Shown here one piece after another: positions 16,380 to 26,000 of a stretch of 64,000 bases of DNA. A program made the translations under genes and the position numbers. Every line of letters starts with the position of its first letter. Position 1 is the stretch's first letter. This DNA is from Paenibacillus donghaensis (GTDB lineage: Bacteria; Bacillota; Bacilli; Paenibacillales; Paenibacillaceae). Under the pieces are notes generated by a model. The model saw only the letters and a program-made list of their open reading frames with translations, made no database searches and was not told the DNA's origin. The stretch is from NCBI RefSeq assembly GCF_002192415.1, contig NZ_CP021780.1, forward strand, positions 1,240,001 through 1,304,000, in the 5' to 3' direction.

Positions 16380-17492
16380 GTGGATGTCGTCAAAAAAGCC
16401 AAGGATATCAAGAAAACGATAGCACTGATTTCGGCACTGGGTTCTCCAGGAATCGGATTGGTGCTTCTGTTCTTTATACTGGCAGCGCTGATTATCCTGC
16501 TCGTGTTCTTACCCTTTATGATTTTTACCGATGCGGATAGTTATAAGACGCAGCCTGCAGGCGAGTATAGTTGGCTGGCCCCAGTGCAATTGGATGTAGA
16601 CGGCTCCGGGTATACCTGGCCGGTGCCTACGATTAGCCGGGTGTCGTCTCCTTTTGCGATGCGGGATTTGTTCGGTTCCACAAGAATGCACAAGGGGATC
16701 GATATCGCCAATGGAGCGGCGAAGACGGAGCTGCAGCCGATTTACGCGATGGCTGCTGGCACGGTAACCCACGCCGGTGCAGCCAGTGGATATGGACAGG
16801 CCATTTACATTGATCACGGCGGCGGGCTGGTTAGTAAATACGGTCACTTGGAGGCGCTAATGAATGTTCGCACCGGTGAGGCGGTAACCAAAGGTCAATT
16901 GATTGGCCAAATTGGCAGAGGACAAGTCGGGCGATCCACCGGATCACATCTGCATTTTCAAGTGGAAATGAACGGAGAGGCAGTTGATCCACTAGGGTTT
17001 GTGCAGGTGCCGGGATCGGGAACATCTGTTGGAACCGCACCAGTAGAACTGAGCTATCAACCCTTAAATATAGATTACGTCTTCGGCTTCCTTGACAAAA
17101 GGAAATCAGCCCTCGCAGATCGAGGTCTGCTGAACCTGATTGACCAGGCAGGCAGAGAGAAAAATATTTCCCCCTATCTGCTCATTGCGATCACAGGGCA
17201 GGAGCAATCCTTTGTGCCAAGGAAGCATAATCAGGCCTCTCAGATCATTAAGAATCCCTGGAATGTGTTCGGCTGTTGGTGTAAAGGAAAGGGGGCGACA
17301 TTAACTACTGGCGAGTCAGCCGCCATAGCCGCCAATACGATCATAAAGCTATCGCAGGATCGCCCAGCCGGACGCGATCCAATCCAGTGGCTATCTGCGA
17401 AGGATAATCCCAGGGGGTATTATGCCGAGCACAACGGGTGGTGGATTGGCGTGTCCAAGTATTTCAAATTGCTCGTAGCGGGGGGAGGGTGA
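16380..17492 (+). CDS. VirB1-like bifunctional cell-wall hydrolase: M23 peptidase plus lysozyme-like domain
   Basis: The 370-aa protein has one membrane segment at about residues 20-50, so it is anchored with its enzyme domains outside. An M23/LytM metallopeptidase follows (about 85-205) with the zinc ligands in MHKGIDIA (H and D, near 102-107) and SHLHFQV (near 190). A C-terminal domain (about 235-368) contains ISPYLLIAITGQEQSF and GGWWIGVSKYF-like features of lysozyme/glucosaminidase folds, with the candidate acid in GQEQS. Together these would cut peptide cross-links and glycan to let the transfer channel through the wall. The GTG start has AAGGGGGG 6 nt upstream. Two-domain hydrolases of this kind are standard in Gram-positive conjugative elements. 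Confidence 0.8.
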   Translation: MDVVKKAKDIKKTIALISALGSPGIGLVLLFFILAALIILLVFLPFMIFTDADSYKTQPAGEYSWLAPVQLDVDGSGYTWPVPTISRVSSPFAMRDLFGSTRMHKGIDIANGAAKTELQPIYAMAAGTVTHAGAASGYGQAIYIDHGGGLVSKYGHLEALMNVRTGEAVTKGQLIGQIGRGQVGRSTGSHLHFQVEMNGEAVDPLGFVQVPGSGTSVGTAPVELSYQPLNIDYVFGFLDKRKSALADRGLLNLIDQAGREKNISPYLLIAITGQEQSFVPRKHNQASQIIKNPWNVFGCWCKGKGATLTTGESAAIAANTIIKLSQDRPAGRDPIQWLSAKDNPRGYYAEHNGWWIGVSKYFKLLVAGGG

Positions 17493-17495
17493 AGG

Positions 17496-17756
17496 GTGAA
17501 CTTAACGGTTGTCGTTATCGCTTTGATGTTATGGATTGTTTACAAGAAAGGGAGTAATGGACTCCCGTCTTGGCTGGTAAAAACAATCGGTGTTTTTTTG
17601 ATCATCATGCTGATTCGTAATTTAGGGGAAGTCTATCAATTTGTATTTGTGGAGTCGGATGCCTGGTGGCCTCTGGTTAAGGAAAATGGGGCGCGTTTCT
17701 CGGAAAACTTGAGAAGCTTGCTCCGGAAAATGATGGAAGGAGGAGCTGAATCATGA
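17496..17756 (+). CDS. Small membrane protein of the transfer operon
   Basis: The 86-aa product has two hydrophobic segments (VVVIALMLWIVYKKG near the start and TIGVFLIIMLIRNLG in the middle) and a charged C-terminal helix. It starts at a GTG 3 nt after the wall hydrolase gene and ends in an ATGA overlap with the coupling-protein gene, so it is translated as part of the operon. No family is recognised; it is most likely a minor component that pairs with the coupling protein. Confidence 0.55.
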   Translation: MNLTVVVIALMLWIVYKKGSNGLPSWLVKTIGVFLIIMLIRNLGEVYQFVFVESDAWWPLVKENGARFSENLRSLLRKMMEGGAES

Positions 17757-19617
17757 GCGTACCGGAGTCACAGCCAAAGGAGACATTCTCCCAATTTGTA
17801 AACCGTATCACACTCACGGCAGCCCTGCTAAGCGGCGGGGCTTTACTGTTTGACGTAGCGGAGTTGAACGCGGTATCGCTTCAGATCTTTCGCTACTCCG
17901 TTACACTGTGGGTTGTATTGGTGGCTTTGCCGAATGGCGCACAGTGGATATGGAAGCACAAATTGAAGGTTGTTGCAGGCTTCGTCATAGCGAAGCAGAT
18001 ATTGCGAGAACGAGAGTGGAGATGGAGTCCGTCAAGCGCCGGTTCATCCGAAGGGAAGCTTGCTGCGGGAGGGACTATTGGATCAATTTCGGAAGTTCCG
18101 GATGGAAAGATGAATGAACCGATGAAACCGGGAGCGACTCTCCCAGCGGAAAGCGGCCCTTATGCGCTGTTCCCACCGAATCCCCGGCCACATTCCTCGT
18201 CTCTACTTTCTCCAGGTCAGGCAGCTGAGCTCATTTTCAATACGGTGCAATTGGCAGGACTCAAAATGGATGAACCCCCTGAAATTTTGTCCATCGATGC
18301 CGGTCCTACCTTGCAGACCATATCATTTCGCCTCCCAGCCCGGCTGCAGCTGAGTGATCTGGTGAAAAAGAGGGATGATCTGGCTAACCATATTGGACAT
18401 GACCGTAGTTTCGAAGTCACTTCGTCCACTCATCCCAGTGCGGCTGCCTTTGTACTACCGCATGAGGAACGGGCGTTTGTCTACATGCGAGATATGACGC
18501 GGGATCTGATTGCTTTTGCAGAGAACGCTCAACTCCCCATGGTGTTTGGCAAGGATATGGAAGGCAAGCCGCTGCTGGTGGATTTAACCGATTTGCCGCA
18601 TCTCCTAGTGGCCGGGGCCACCGGATCGGGGAAGTCCGTTTTTATCAATGGGTTACTCACTTCGCTAGCGACTGCGCGTTCTCCTCAGCAGGTACAGTTT
18701 CTGCTGATCGATCCGAAGATGGTGGAGTTCACGATGTACACCGGCTTGCCGCATCTGATCTCGCCGCCGGTTACTGATCCGAAGCGTGCTTCGCTGATGC
18801 TCAAAAAGCTTGTCGTGGAGATGGAAAATCGGTACCAGCGTTTTGCTGCAGCAGGCGTACGTAACTTGCTGCAGTATAACCGTAATCATCCCCAGGAACA
18901 GATGCCACACATTGTTACAGTGATTGATGAATATGCTGACTTAATGGTGATTGCCCGCGCTGATGTAGAGGAGACCGTACAGCGACTAACCAAATGGGGC
19001 GAGCTGCCGGACTTCACTTGATCTTGGGGACCCAGCGTCCCAGTGTGGATGTCGTAACCGGTGTCATTAAATCTAATCTGCCCTCACGGGTGGCCTCTCA
19101 TTTGCTCAGTGTCTACGATTTCAAGACTATCATGGACACTGGTGGCCCTCATCTGCTCGGTGGCGGGGACGGCATTTGCATGCTGAAAGGGGGGAGGCAG
19201 AAGCGATTCCAGTCAGCAGCGATCAGTGCGGATGATGATGAGACGACTCGTTATATAGAGGATCTGAAGCGCTATTGGCAAAATGAAGTAAGGCTGCGAA
19301 AAGAAGATCCGGAAGTGGAGGCGACCGCAGCGATGAAAGTCCCACTCCAACTATCCAAGGAAGAGGAGGAGGAACCCTTAGCAGGGGAAACTGAGGAATG
19401 GGTTCCTGAGAGTATAGATGTAACCCAGGAGTGGACAGATCCTGGGGAGGAGGACGTGCCGTCCATGAATGAAAGTGTGTACGAACAGGTTATCCGATTG
19501 GCACGTGAGCATAACGGTGTATCCGGTAGGCTGTTGCAGCAAGGAAGGCGATGCACGCACCCCGGCTATTCTCTAAGAAGTGGAAGAAGAAATATCCATT
19601 CAACGCACTGTGTCTGA
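17753..19617 (+). pseudogene. FtsK/SpoIIIE-type coupling protein (TcpA/ConQ-like), frameshifted
   Basis: Two membrane segments (residues 20-65) are followed by a variable linker and an FtsK-type motor. Walker A is AGATGSGKS (near residue 289) and Walker B is VTVIDEYADLM. At 19000 the frame breaks: LTKW should be LTKMGRAAGLHLILGTQRPS, which is restored by adding one A to the AAA run. The 3' end is damaged again: after SGRLLQQ one extra base shifts the frame, and the true frame (EGDARTPAIL) meets a TAA at 19574. The protein would move single-stranded DNA-relaxase substrate to the channel. As written, only an N-terminal piece that includes both Walker motifs would be made. Confidence 0.8.
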
Positions 19618-19620
19618 CTA

Positions 19621-19900
19621 CTTATATAGTTATAAGATGATAGAGATGGGATTTTGCAAAGCGAGAAGAAAAATAAAGATGATTATCCGATTTCTTGAAT
19701 CTTTATTTGTTAAATTAGTGGTTTTACAAATAATTTACATTAATCAATGTTATGTATAACACAATTAGATTATTGTATCTTAATATTCACTAAGATTGAA
19801 AGTGGATAATTCAGGAATATAAAGGAGCTATAGAATTATTGATCCAGTTGTTGACGATTTAAGGAGATAACCATTTTTATTTGAGAGGTAGGTTTATGAA
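19621..19900. other. AT-rich gap after the transfer operon
   Basis: The first 140 nt continue a decayed frame of the coupling-protein gene (RTVSDYLYSYKMIEMG). The rest is AT-rich and presumably contains the promoter of the following gene. No terminator hairpin was seen. Confidence 0.4.
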
Positions 19901-22396
19901 TTGACGAACAAGCAATTATTTATAAGAATTTTAGGAACGATACTAGGAATTACTTTATTTATTTTCTTCTTATTTCAACCATACGCTGAAGGAAGCAATC
20001 AAAAATTTAAGTATAAAAGTGATATTTCTTTAGATAATCCTATTCCAAGCGATAATCGTATCAATAGTAAAATAAAACCAAATGATGTTGAAGTAGTAAG
20101 TGAAAGGACTATTAACTCAAAGGCCTATATGGGCTCTGGTAATAATAAAATAGTACGTTATTCAAATCACTCAGAGCACTATTTTAGTAATGGGAAATGG
20201 AAAGAAATAAATACAAATTTCAAGAAAAAAATTACAAGCGACTCTATAGGTGTGATGGATGAAAACAATTATAAAGTAGAAATAATGAAGAATTATCCAG
20301 GTGTCAAAATTAAAAGGGATTCCTTTTCAATCAAGTATGAACCTGTCAATATTAAGTCAGATAGCAAAGTTGTAATTAAAGATAATACAGTAACATATTC
20401 TAGCTTATGGGAATATTCTGATTTAATTTATTCAGTGACTAATGATTCACTTAAAATGTTTATCATAATTAATGATTCGAAGGCACAAAGTGAATTCAAC
20501 TTCGATATTAAAACTCAAGGATTAAAAGCAGTTCTTAATGAAGATCAATCCATATCTTTTTTTGACTCTTATGGGAACAAAAGATTTGAAATTCCGCCTA
20601 TGTGGGTGAAAGGTAGTGGTAGCCAAGTAAAGCATTTTGAAAAAATTACTATTGAATTAAATCCAACAGAAGATGGTTACAATTTAGAAATGAAACTTGA
20701 TGATTCGGGGTTACAATATCCTTTAGTGATTGACCCATCAACTGTATCATTTTTTTCAACTGATAATTCAAATAAAATTTATATAGATACTTATGATATG
20801 TATACTGATGAAATTGAAGAGATAGTATTTACCAATGATACGTTAGATCTTTCGGGTGATTCAGATGGGAGTCCCATTGACTATCCAATGAATGTTTATT
20901 TCGCCCATCAAGACGTAGAGACGAATGGTGAGACAGTTCCATATGGTTATTATGGTTGTTGTTCACCAGAACCAGGGATTGACGGTGTAGCGGCAACTAA
21001 AGTAGGACGAACAGCTGTCTTTATGGGGAGTCATCAATCTGCAAACGAACTAGTATTAAATTCTGAAGATATTAGTAAATTGTTTAGCGATAGAGAAAGA
21101 ATCTCTGGTGTGGCCTTTTGGGTGCCTGAATTAAAAAACGATTATGAAATGTATAATTATGTATATATAACATATAACCCTTCATTAGTAAACCCACCTA
21201 TCATTACCAAAACAGGATATGAAAATGGAAAGTTATCTTGGGAGTATTGGGATAGAGATGGAATTAATACTCAAGCTAAATATAAAGTTGTTATATATGA
21301 TAGCTCTGAAAAGAAAATTATAGATACTGGTTACGTAAATTCGAATAACAAATATTATTTAATGCCGTTCAAACCAAAGGATGGTGTTTATCAGTGGAAT
21401 CTTACTGTAGTGGACGATACTGGAGAAATAGATACTAAAAGTAGTGAGTTTTTGTATGGTATTGATTCGATAGCACCAACGATCCCTGAGAATTTAAAAA
21501 TATTAAGTAATACAAAAAGTTCTATTTCTTTATCTTGGAGTGCATCCACGGACAATTTTGGTGTAGCGAGTTACAGTGTTTTATTAAATGGAGCTCTAAT
21601 TGAAACACTGCCCTCTACAACTCTTCAATATACAGTAAATAATCTTAAAGAAGGTTATGTCCATACAATAACCATAAGGGCTAATGATAGATCAGGGAAT
21701 TACTCCTCTGCTCAAATAAAGTATGAGATTGATTCAAAGGCACCAACGATCCCTGAGAATTTAAAAATATTAAGTAATACAAAAAGTTCTGTTTCTTTAT
21801 CCTGGAGTGCATCCACGGACAATATTGGAGTAGTGAGTTACAGTGTTTTATTAAATGGAGCCCTAATTGAAACACTGCCCCCTACAACTCTTCAATATAC
21901 AGTAAATAATCTTAAAGAAGGTTATGTCCATACAATAACCATAAGGGCTAATGATAGATCAGGGAATTACTCCTCTGCTCAAATAAAGTATGAGATTGAT
22001 TCGAAAGGGCCAACGATCCCTGAGAACTTAAAAATATTAAGTAATACAAAAAGTTCTGTTTCTTTATCCTGGAGCGCATCCACGGACAATATTGGTGTAG
22101 TGAGTTACAGTGTTTTATTAAATGGAGCCCTAATTGAGACACTGCCCCCTACAACTCTTCAATATACAGTAAATAATCTTAAAGAAGGTTATGTTCATAC
22201 AATAACCATAAGGGCTAATGATAAATCAGGAAATTATTCATTCGCTCAAATAAAAATACCATTTGGGAAATTAGTGTATAGGTATGACGCCCGCAATAGA
22301 CTGGATCACATAGAGTTTCAGTCAACAGGTAATATATATATAGATTATATCTATGATTTAAATGGGAATTTAGTTAAGAAAATTTTTAATGAATAG
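19901..22396 (+). CDS. Large secreted protein with three near-identical FN3 repeats and a YD-like tail
   Basis: The 831-aa product has an N-terminal hydrophobic export segment (about residues 8-27), a beta-rich N-terminal half of about 490 residues without recognised motifs, and three fibronectin type III-like modules of 89 residues each (about 525-790, SVSLSWSASTDNIGV core). It ends with YRYDARNRLDHIEF and YIYDLNGNLVKKI, which are YD/Rhs-type half-repeats. FN3 modules in secreted bacterial proteins usually act as spacers or wall/carbohydrate adhesion units. A TTG start follows GAGAGGTAGG. Codon use is much AT-richer than the transfer operon to the left. The YD-like end suggests it is an Rhs-type protein cut short by recombination, or a separate surface protein paired with the Rhs protein downstream. 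Confidence 0.65.
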   Translation: MTNKQLFIRILGTILGITLFIFFLFQPYAEGSNQKFKYKSDISLDNPIPSDNRINSKIKPNDVEVVSERTINSKAYMGSGNNKIVRYSNHSEHYFSNGKWKEINTNFKKKITSDSIGVMDENNYKVEIMKNYPGVKIKRDSFSIKYEPVNIKSDSKVVIKDNTVTYSSLWEYSDLIYSVTNDSLKMFIIINDSKAQSEFNFDIKTQGLKAVLNEDQSISFFDSYGNKRFEIPPMWVKGSGSQVKHFEKITIELNPTEDGYNLEMKLDDSGLQYPLVIDPSTVSFFSTDNSNKIYIDTYDMYTDEIEEIVFTNDTLDLSGDSDGSPIDYPMNVYFAHQDVETNGETVPYGYYGCCSPEPGIDGVAATKVGRTAVFMGSHQSANELVLNSEDISKLFSDRERISGVAFWVPELKNDYEMYNYVYITYNPSLVNPPIITKTGYENGKLSWEYWDRDGINTQAKYKVVIYDSSEKKIIDTGYVNSNNKYYLMPFKPKDGVYQWNLTVVDDTGEIDTKSSEFLYGIDSIAPTIPENLKILSNTKSSISLSWSASTDNFGVASYSVLLNGALIETLPSTTLQYTVNNLKEGYVHTITIRANDRSGNYSSAQIKYEIDSKAPTIPENLKILSNTKSSVSLSWSASTDNIGVVSYSVLLNGALIETLPPTTLQYTVNNLKEGYVHTITIRANDRSGNYSSAQIKYEIDSKGPTIPENLKILSNTKSSVSLSWSASTDNIGVVSYSVLLNGALIETLPPTTLQYTVNNLKEGYVHTITIRANDKSGNYSFAQIKIPFGKLVYRYDARNRLDHIEFQSTGNIYIDYIYDLNGNLVKKIFNE
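21474..22257 (+). repeat. 267-bp tandem repeat, three copies
   Basis: The motif CACCAACGATCCCTGAGAA recurs with period 267 nt (21474, 21741; the third copy near 22008 with one change). Copies are almost identical at DNA level, indicating recent duplication or gene conversion of one FN3 module. Confidence 0.9.
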
Positions 22397-22586
22397 ATTA
22401 CTGAGAATATTAGGCCAGCATCTGCTAACACAGTCAGCGTATGTATCAAGACGCCTTTCCCGCAGAGAACGAACGTTTGCTCGAGTAGACATGGCACCAA
22501 GACACGACTTCTCTGGTGCTGGGCATCTACGACTGTGCGATCAAAAGGGGAGTCCCTAAGGGGATATAGCAGGTACATTTTCCTAC

Positions 22587-23021
22587 ATGAACGCACATGG
22601 TGATCAAGATGCCTGGAAAGGAACGGTGGTGTATTCCAAGCATTCCAAGACTGGCAGATATATCACTCATATTTACTCCAATGCCACCTTTCTTGGAGCT
22701 TGGGATTATGATGTGACCCATTCAACTCTAGTAAAGGCACCTACCACTGCAAAGATCAGCAGCGGATATTATGACATATCTATTGAAGGAGTACCTTCGA
22801 ATGTAACGTTAGTGGAGTTCCCGGCGTGGACATTAAATAATGGACAAGATGACATAGAGTGGATTCGAGGAGAACGTGTAAGCTCTAACAAATGGCAAGC
22901 GAGGATTTCGTTCAACAAGCACAACAATGAATCTGGGGTTTATGCCACTCATATCTATGCTCATGATGCATATGGGAACAGTCTTGGTATCGGTGGCGCT
23001 AATGTGAATGTTGGGAATTAG
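22587..23021 (+). pseudogene. GBS-Bsp-like repeat protein remnant
   Basis: The open frame encodes about one and a half copies of a GBS-Bsp-like beta module: GDQDAWKGTVVYSKHSKTGR, then VEFPAWTLNNGQDDIEW and SFNKHNNESGVYATHIYAHD. Such modules occur in tandem in secreted wall proteins. There is no signal peptide and no ribosome site before the ATG at 22587. The sequence upstream (22400-22586) shows related pieces (VSVCIKTPF-like, GIYDC) in other frames with stops. It is therefore read as the 3' end of a broken gene. A short independent gene is less likely. Confidence 0.55.
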
Positions 23022-23086
23022 GACCCGTGCGTCCTTCTACTTATGGAGTGTATAACCAGTCAACCAGCTAATAATTAATAGGAGAG

Positions 23087-26000
23087 ATGAATTTGAAATC
23101 CAATACATTAAGATTCAAGTTATTTATTATTTTCTTGTGCCTTGCTATTGTCCTACCCAATCTATCAACAGATTACTCACTTCCAACTGTACAAGCGCAA
23201 GAGAGTGGACAGCCAGCGAATTCATTGACATCACTTTTAGAGGAACCTAAAGAACCTTCAGCTTCCTCCTCTTACCCTGCACCGGATGTGAATTACGAGC
23301 CCCAGATTACTCATGAATATTTGCTTGATGAAGATTTGAACCGAAATAATCTCAGCAGAGCATTAAATCAAAAGATATTGGAAGTGCCGGAAGTTACATG
23401 GGAAACCAAGGTTGAAGTCATCAAACAAAAATATGCAAAGTCTCAAGCAAGAGCACGAGGACTCATGTCTACATCTGCCAAGCTTGAACCTATTGCGCTA
23501 TCTACAGAAGACATTAAGAAATTAATGGAGCTCGGAGCCAATATCGAAGATATATATGAATTGGCTTATTTAAGCAGCGAACAACAGATGGAACCCTTCG
23601 AGCTATACCAGAAAAAAGTAGAATATAAGGGTTCATGGGATTTGTTTAGACAATCTTTACCTACTTCGGATCTTGCTAGAGTAACGGAAACCGTTTATAG
23701 CACAGATCTGGCCCCTCTGCCTATCCAAGAACTAAGCGTAGCAGACAGCGTGTATTCCGTAACTCAAACGGTCTATGATCAACTTCTGGGAAAAAGATTT
23801 AAAGGTACGATCCTCACTTCACTAGACTATAATATCAGCAGTGTGTTTAACGATTTTCAGATGGAAGTGATTAATCAGACCGCTAAGCCACAGTTCTCAG
23901 ATCGGTCATTATCCAGCGAGACGGTAGATCCCTCTTCAGGATCGCTTACTTGGAAAGATACCCAGATCAGTCTGCCGGGCAGAGATGGACTGGATCTCAA
24001 CATCGGAGTGATGTTTAATGCTAATCAGGCCCAGCTCATCGACCCCCAGGTTGGGGCGTATAATTTCAACAATAGAAGATATGATCTGGGTACGGGGTGG
24101 AGTTTCCGCTTCCCCTCGGTAGAGAGAGATAATTATGGAAATATCTCGTATCATGATGGTCAAGGTGCAATCTATAATGTTACGGATTTTTCAGAGAATG
24201 AATTGGAGAACTATACCCATCTTAAAGGCTACAAAGGCAAAGATATGCGTTTCGTTTTCGATGCTGCCCAAACCTTTAACAGCGGCCAGTACGGGTCCGA
24301 TTATTATCTGGAATATGCAGATGGGAAAAGAGAATATTTTGGTGGATATGACAATGTCCTGCTGGGTATCAAAGACCGTTTCGGTAACGTAATCACCTTC
24401 AAATACGAAGGTAAACCTTCAGATCATGGAGCTCAGCTCTTGTTGTCCGAAATCAATGACAGTTTGGGACGAAAAGTGCTTTTTGAGTATGATTACATCA
24501 AGAACGCCAGACTGGAGCGGAATCAGGAAACGCCTGAAGAACGGATTACGGTCACCGTTCTGAAGGCTTCGGGAGAAAAAAGTGAGCATGTCACCTATAC
24601 CCGAAAACGAGTGACCTATGCCCTGTCACGAGTCTACCCAGGTGGCTATGCTGACCTCACGTACCCGGGAATCGCAGTCCCGGTATTAACGTCGATTACC
24701 CGCCAAAACGGAGAAAAGACGCAATTTTCACACAGTGTAGGTAATTTCTTTTATAACACGCAACTGAAGGAGTTTAAACCTTGGGATTCCTATACGGAGG
24801 ACACCGCTTACATTAAATTATTGGAGGTGAAGTACCCTCACTCTCTGACCAAATATAACTATGAATATGGGAAGCGGAATTATGGTTATTACGGGGCCAT
24901 GGTCACTGAATATGTAAGCTCACGCTATGACCAAATCATTAAATCCGGTGCGTTTACCGGTGAATACAATAAGGTGGAGTATAGCAGAAATGGAAGTTAT
25001 GATGCTTACCCTGTGTATTATGAACAAGGGAAGTATCCGGCTGAATTCACGTATTCCACGGCTGCCAGTCAAAAGACGTCAAGTGGAAATATAGATACCA
25101 AGTACACCTTTAATGGGAAGGGGCAACTGCTCTCTACAGAGCAAACGGCCCGAAATGGCGAAAAGACAGTGATACGAAATTCGGCGTTTCACCCTCTGTA
25201 CTCCCAATCGCCAACCCTAAGTGAAAGTCTGGACTTTGGAGCTGGAGATAATGACAGCACAGCCAATAAGCTCTACTCTGACTTTACCTACGATGAGTGG
25301 GGGAACATCGCCAGCGCCACCCAGCCGCTAACCGAGAGTCAGCGAAACAACCCGGGACTCAAACAGAAATATACGACAAGCTATAGTTATGAGCCCAACT
25401 TCAGGTTTATATCCGGTAAATCCTGGTATCAGAATGAGAACGATGCAGCACCAAGCTCAGAAAGCTATACGTATACTGCTCAAGGCCGGGTTAATAGCTT
25501 TACTAACCCGCTGGGTGAGGTCAGCAGCTACACTTATGAGAATGCCCCAGATGGTTCAGGTAAACTCCACCGAATCACCGAAACCAAAACGTCTGCAGGA
25601 CAGTTGGTTGCTAAAACGGTTACTGTTCTTGGTGCTGAAACAGGATATGCGTATCCTACGGAGCAGCAGCAATACTTCAATGTGAATCAACCGAACGAGC
25701 AAGCTGTAAGAAAGACTATCCGTTATGACATGGCCAGTGGACGGGTGTTGGAAGAAAGAGATGGAAATGATCGCGTCACCGCTTACCAATACGATGCGTT
25801 AGGGAGAACCCAGAAAGTTACGTATCCAAACACAACAAATGATCTCGGTGTCATCTATAGCGAAGTCGACGAAATTAATTATTATAATAATACTGGACAT
25901 CATGAATTCGATGCCGAGAATGCAGGCACATCAACTCTCAAAGTAGATACTGTAAAGACTATTACCCAAGTATCTACAGGGGCAAATATTAAAACCTATC

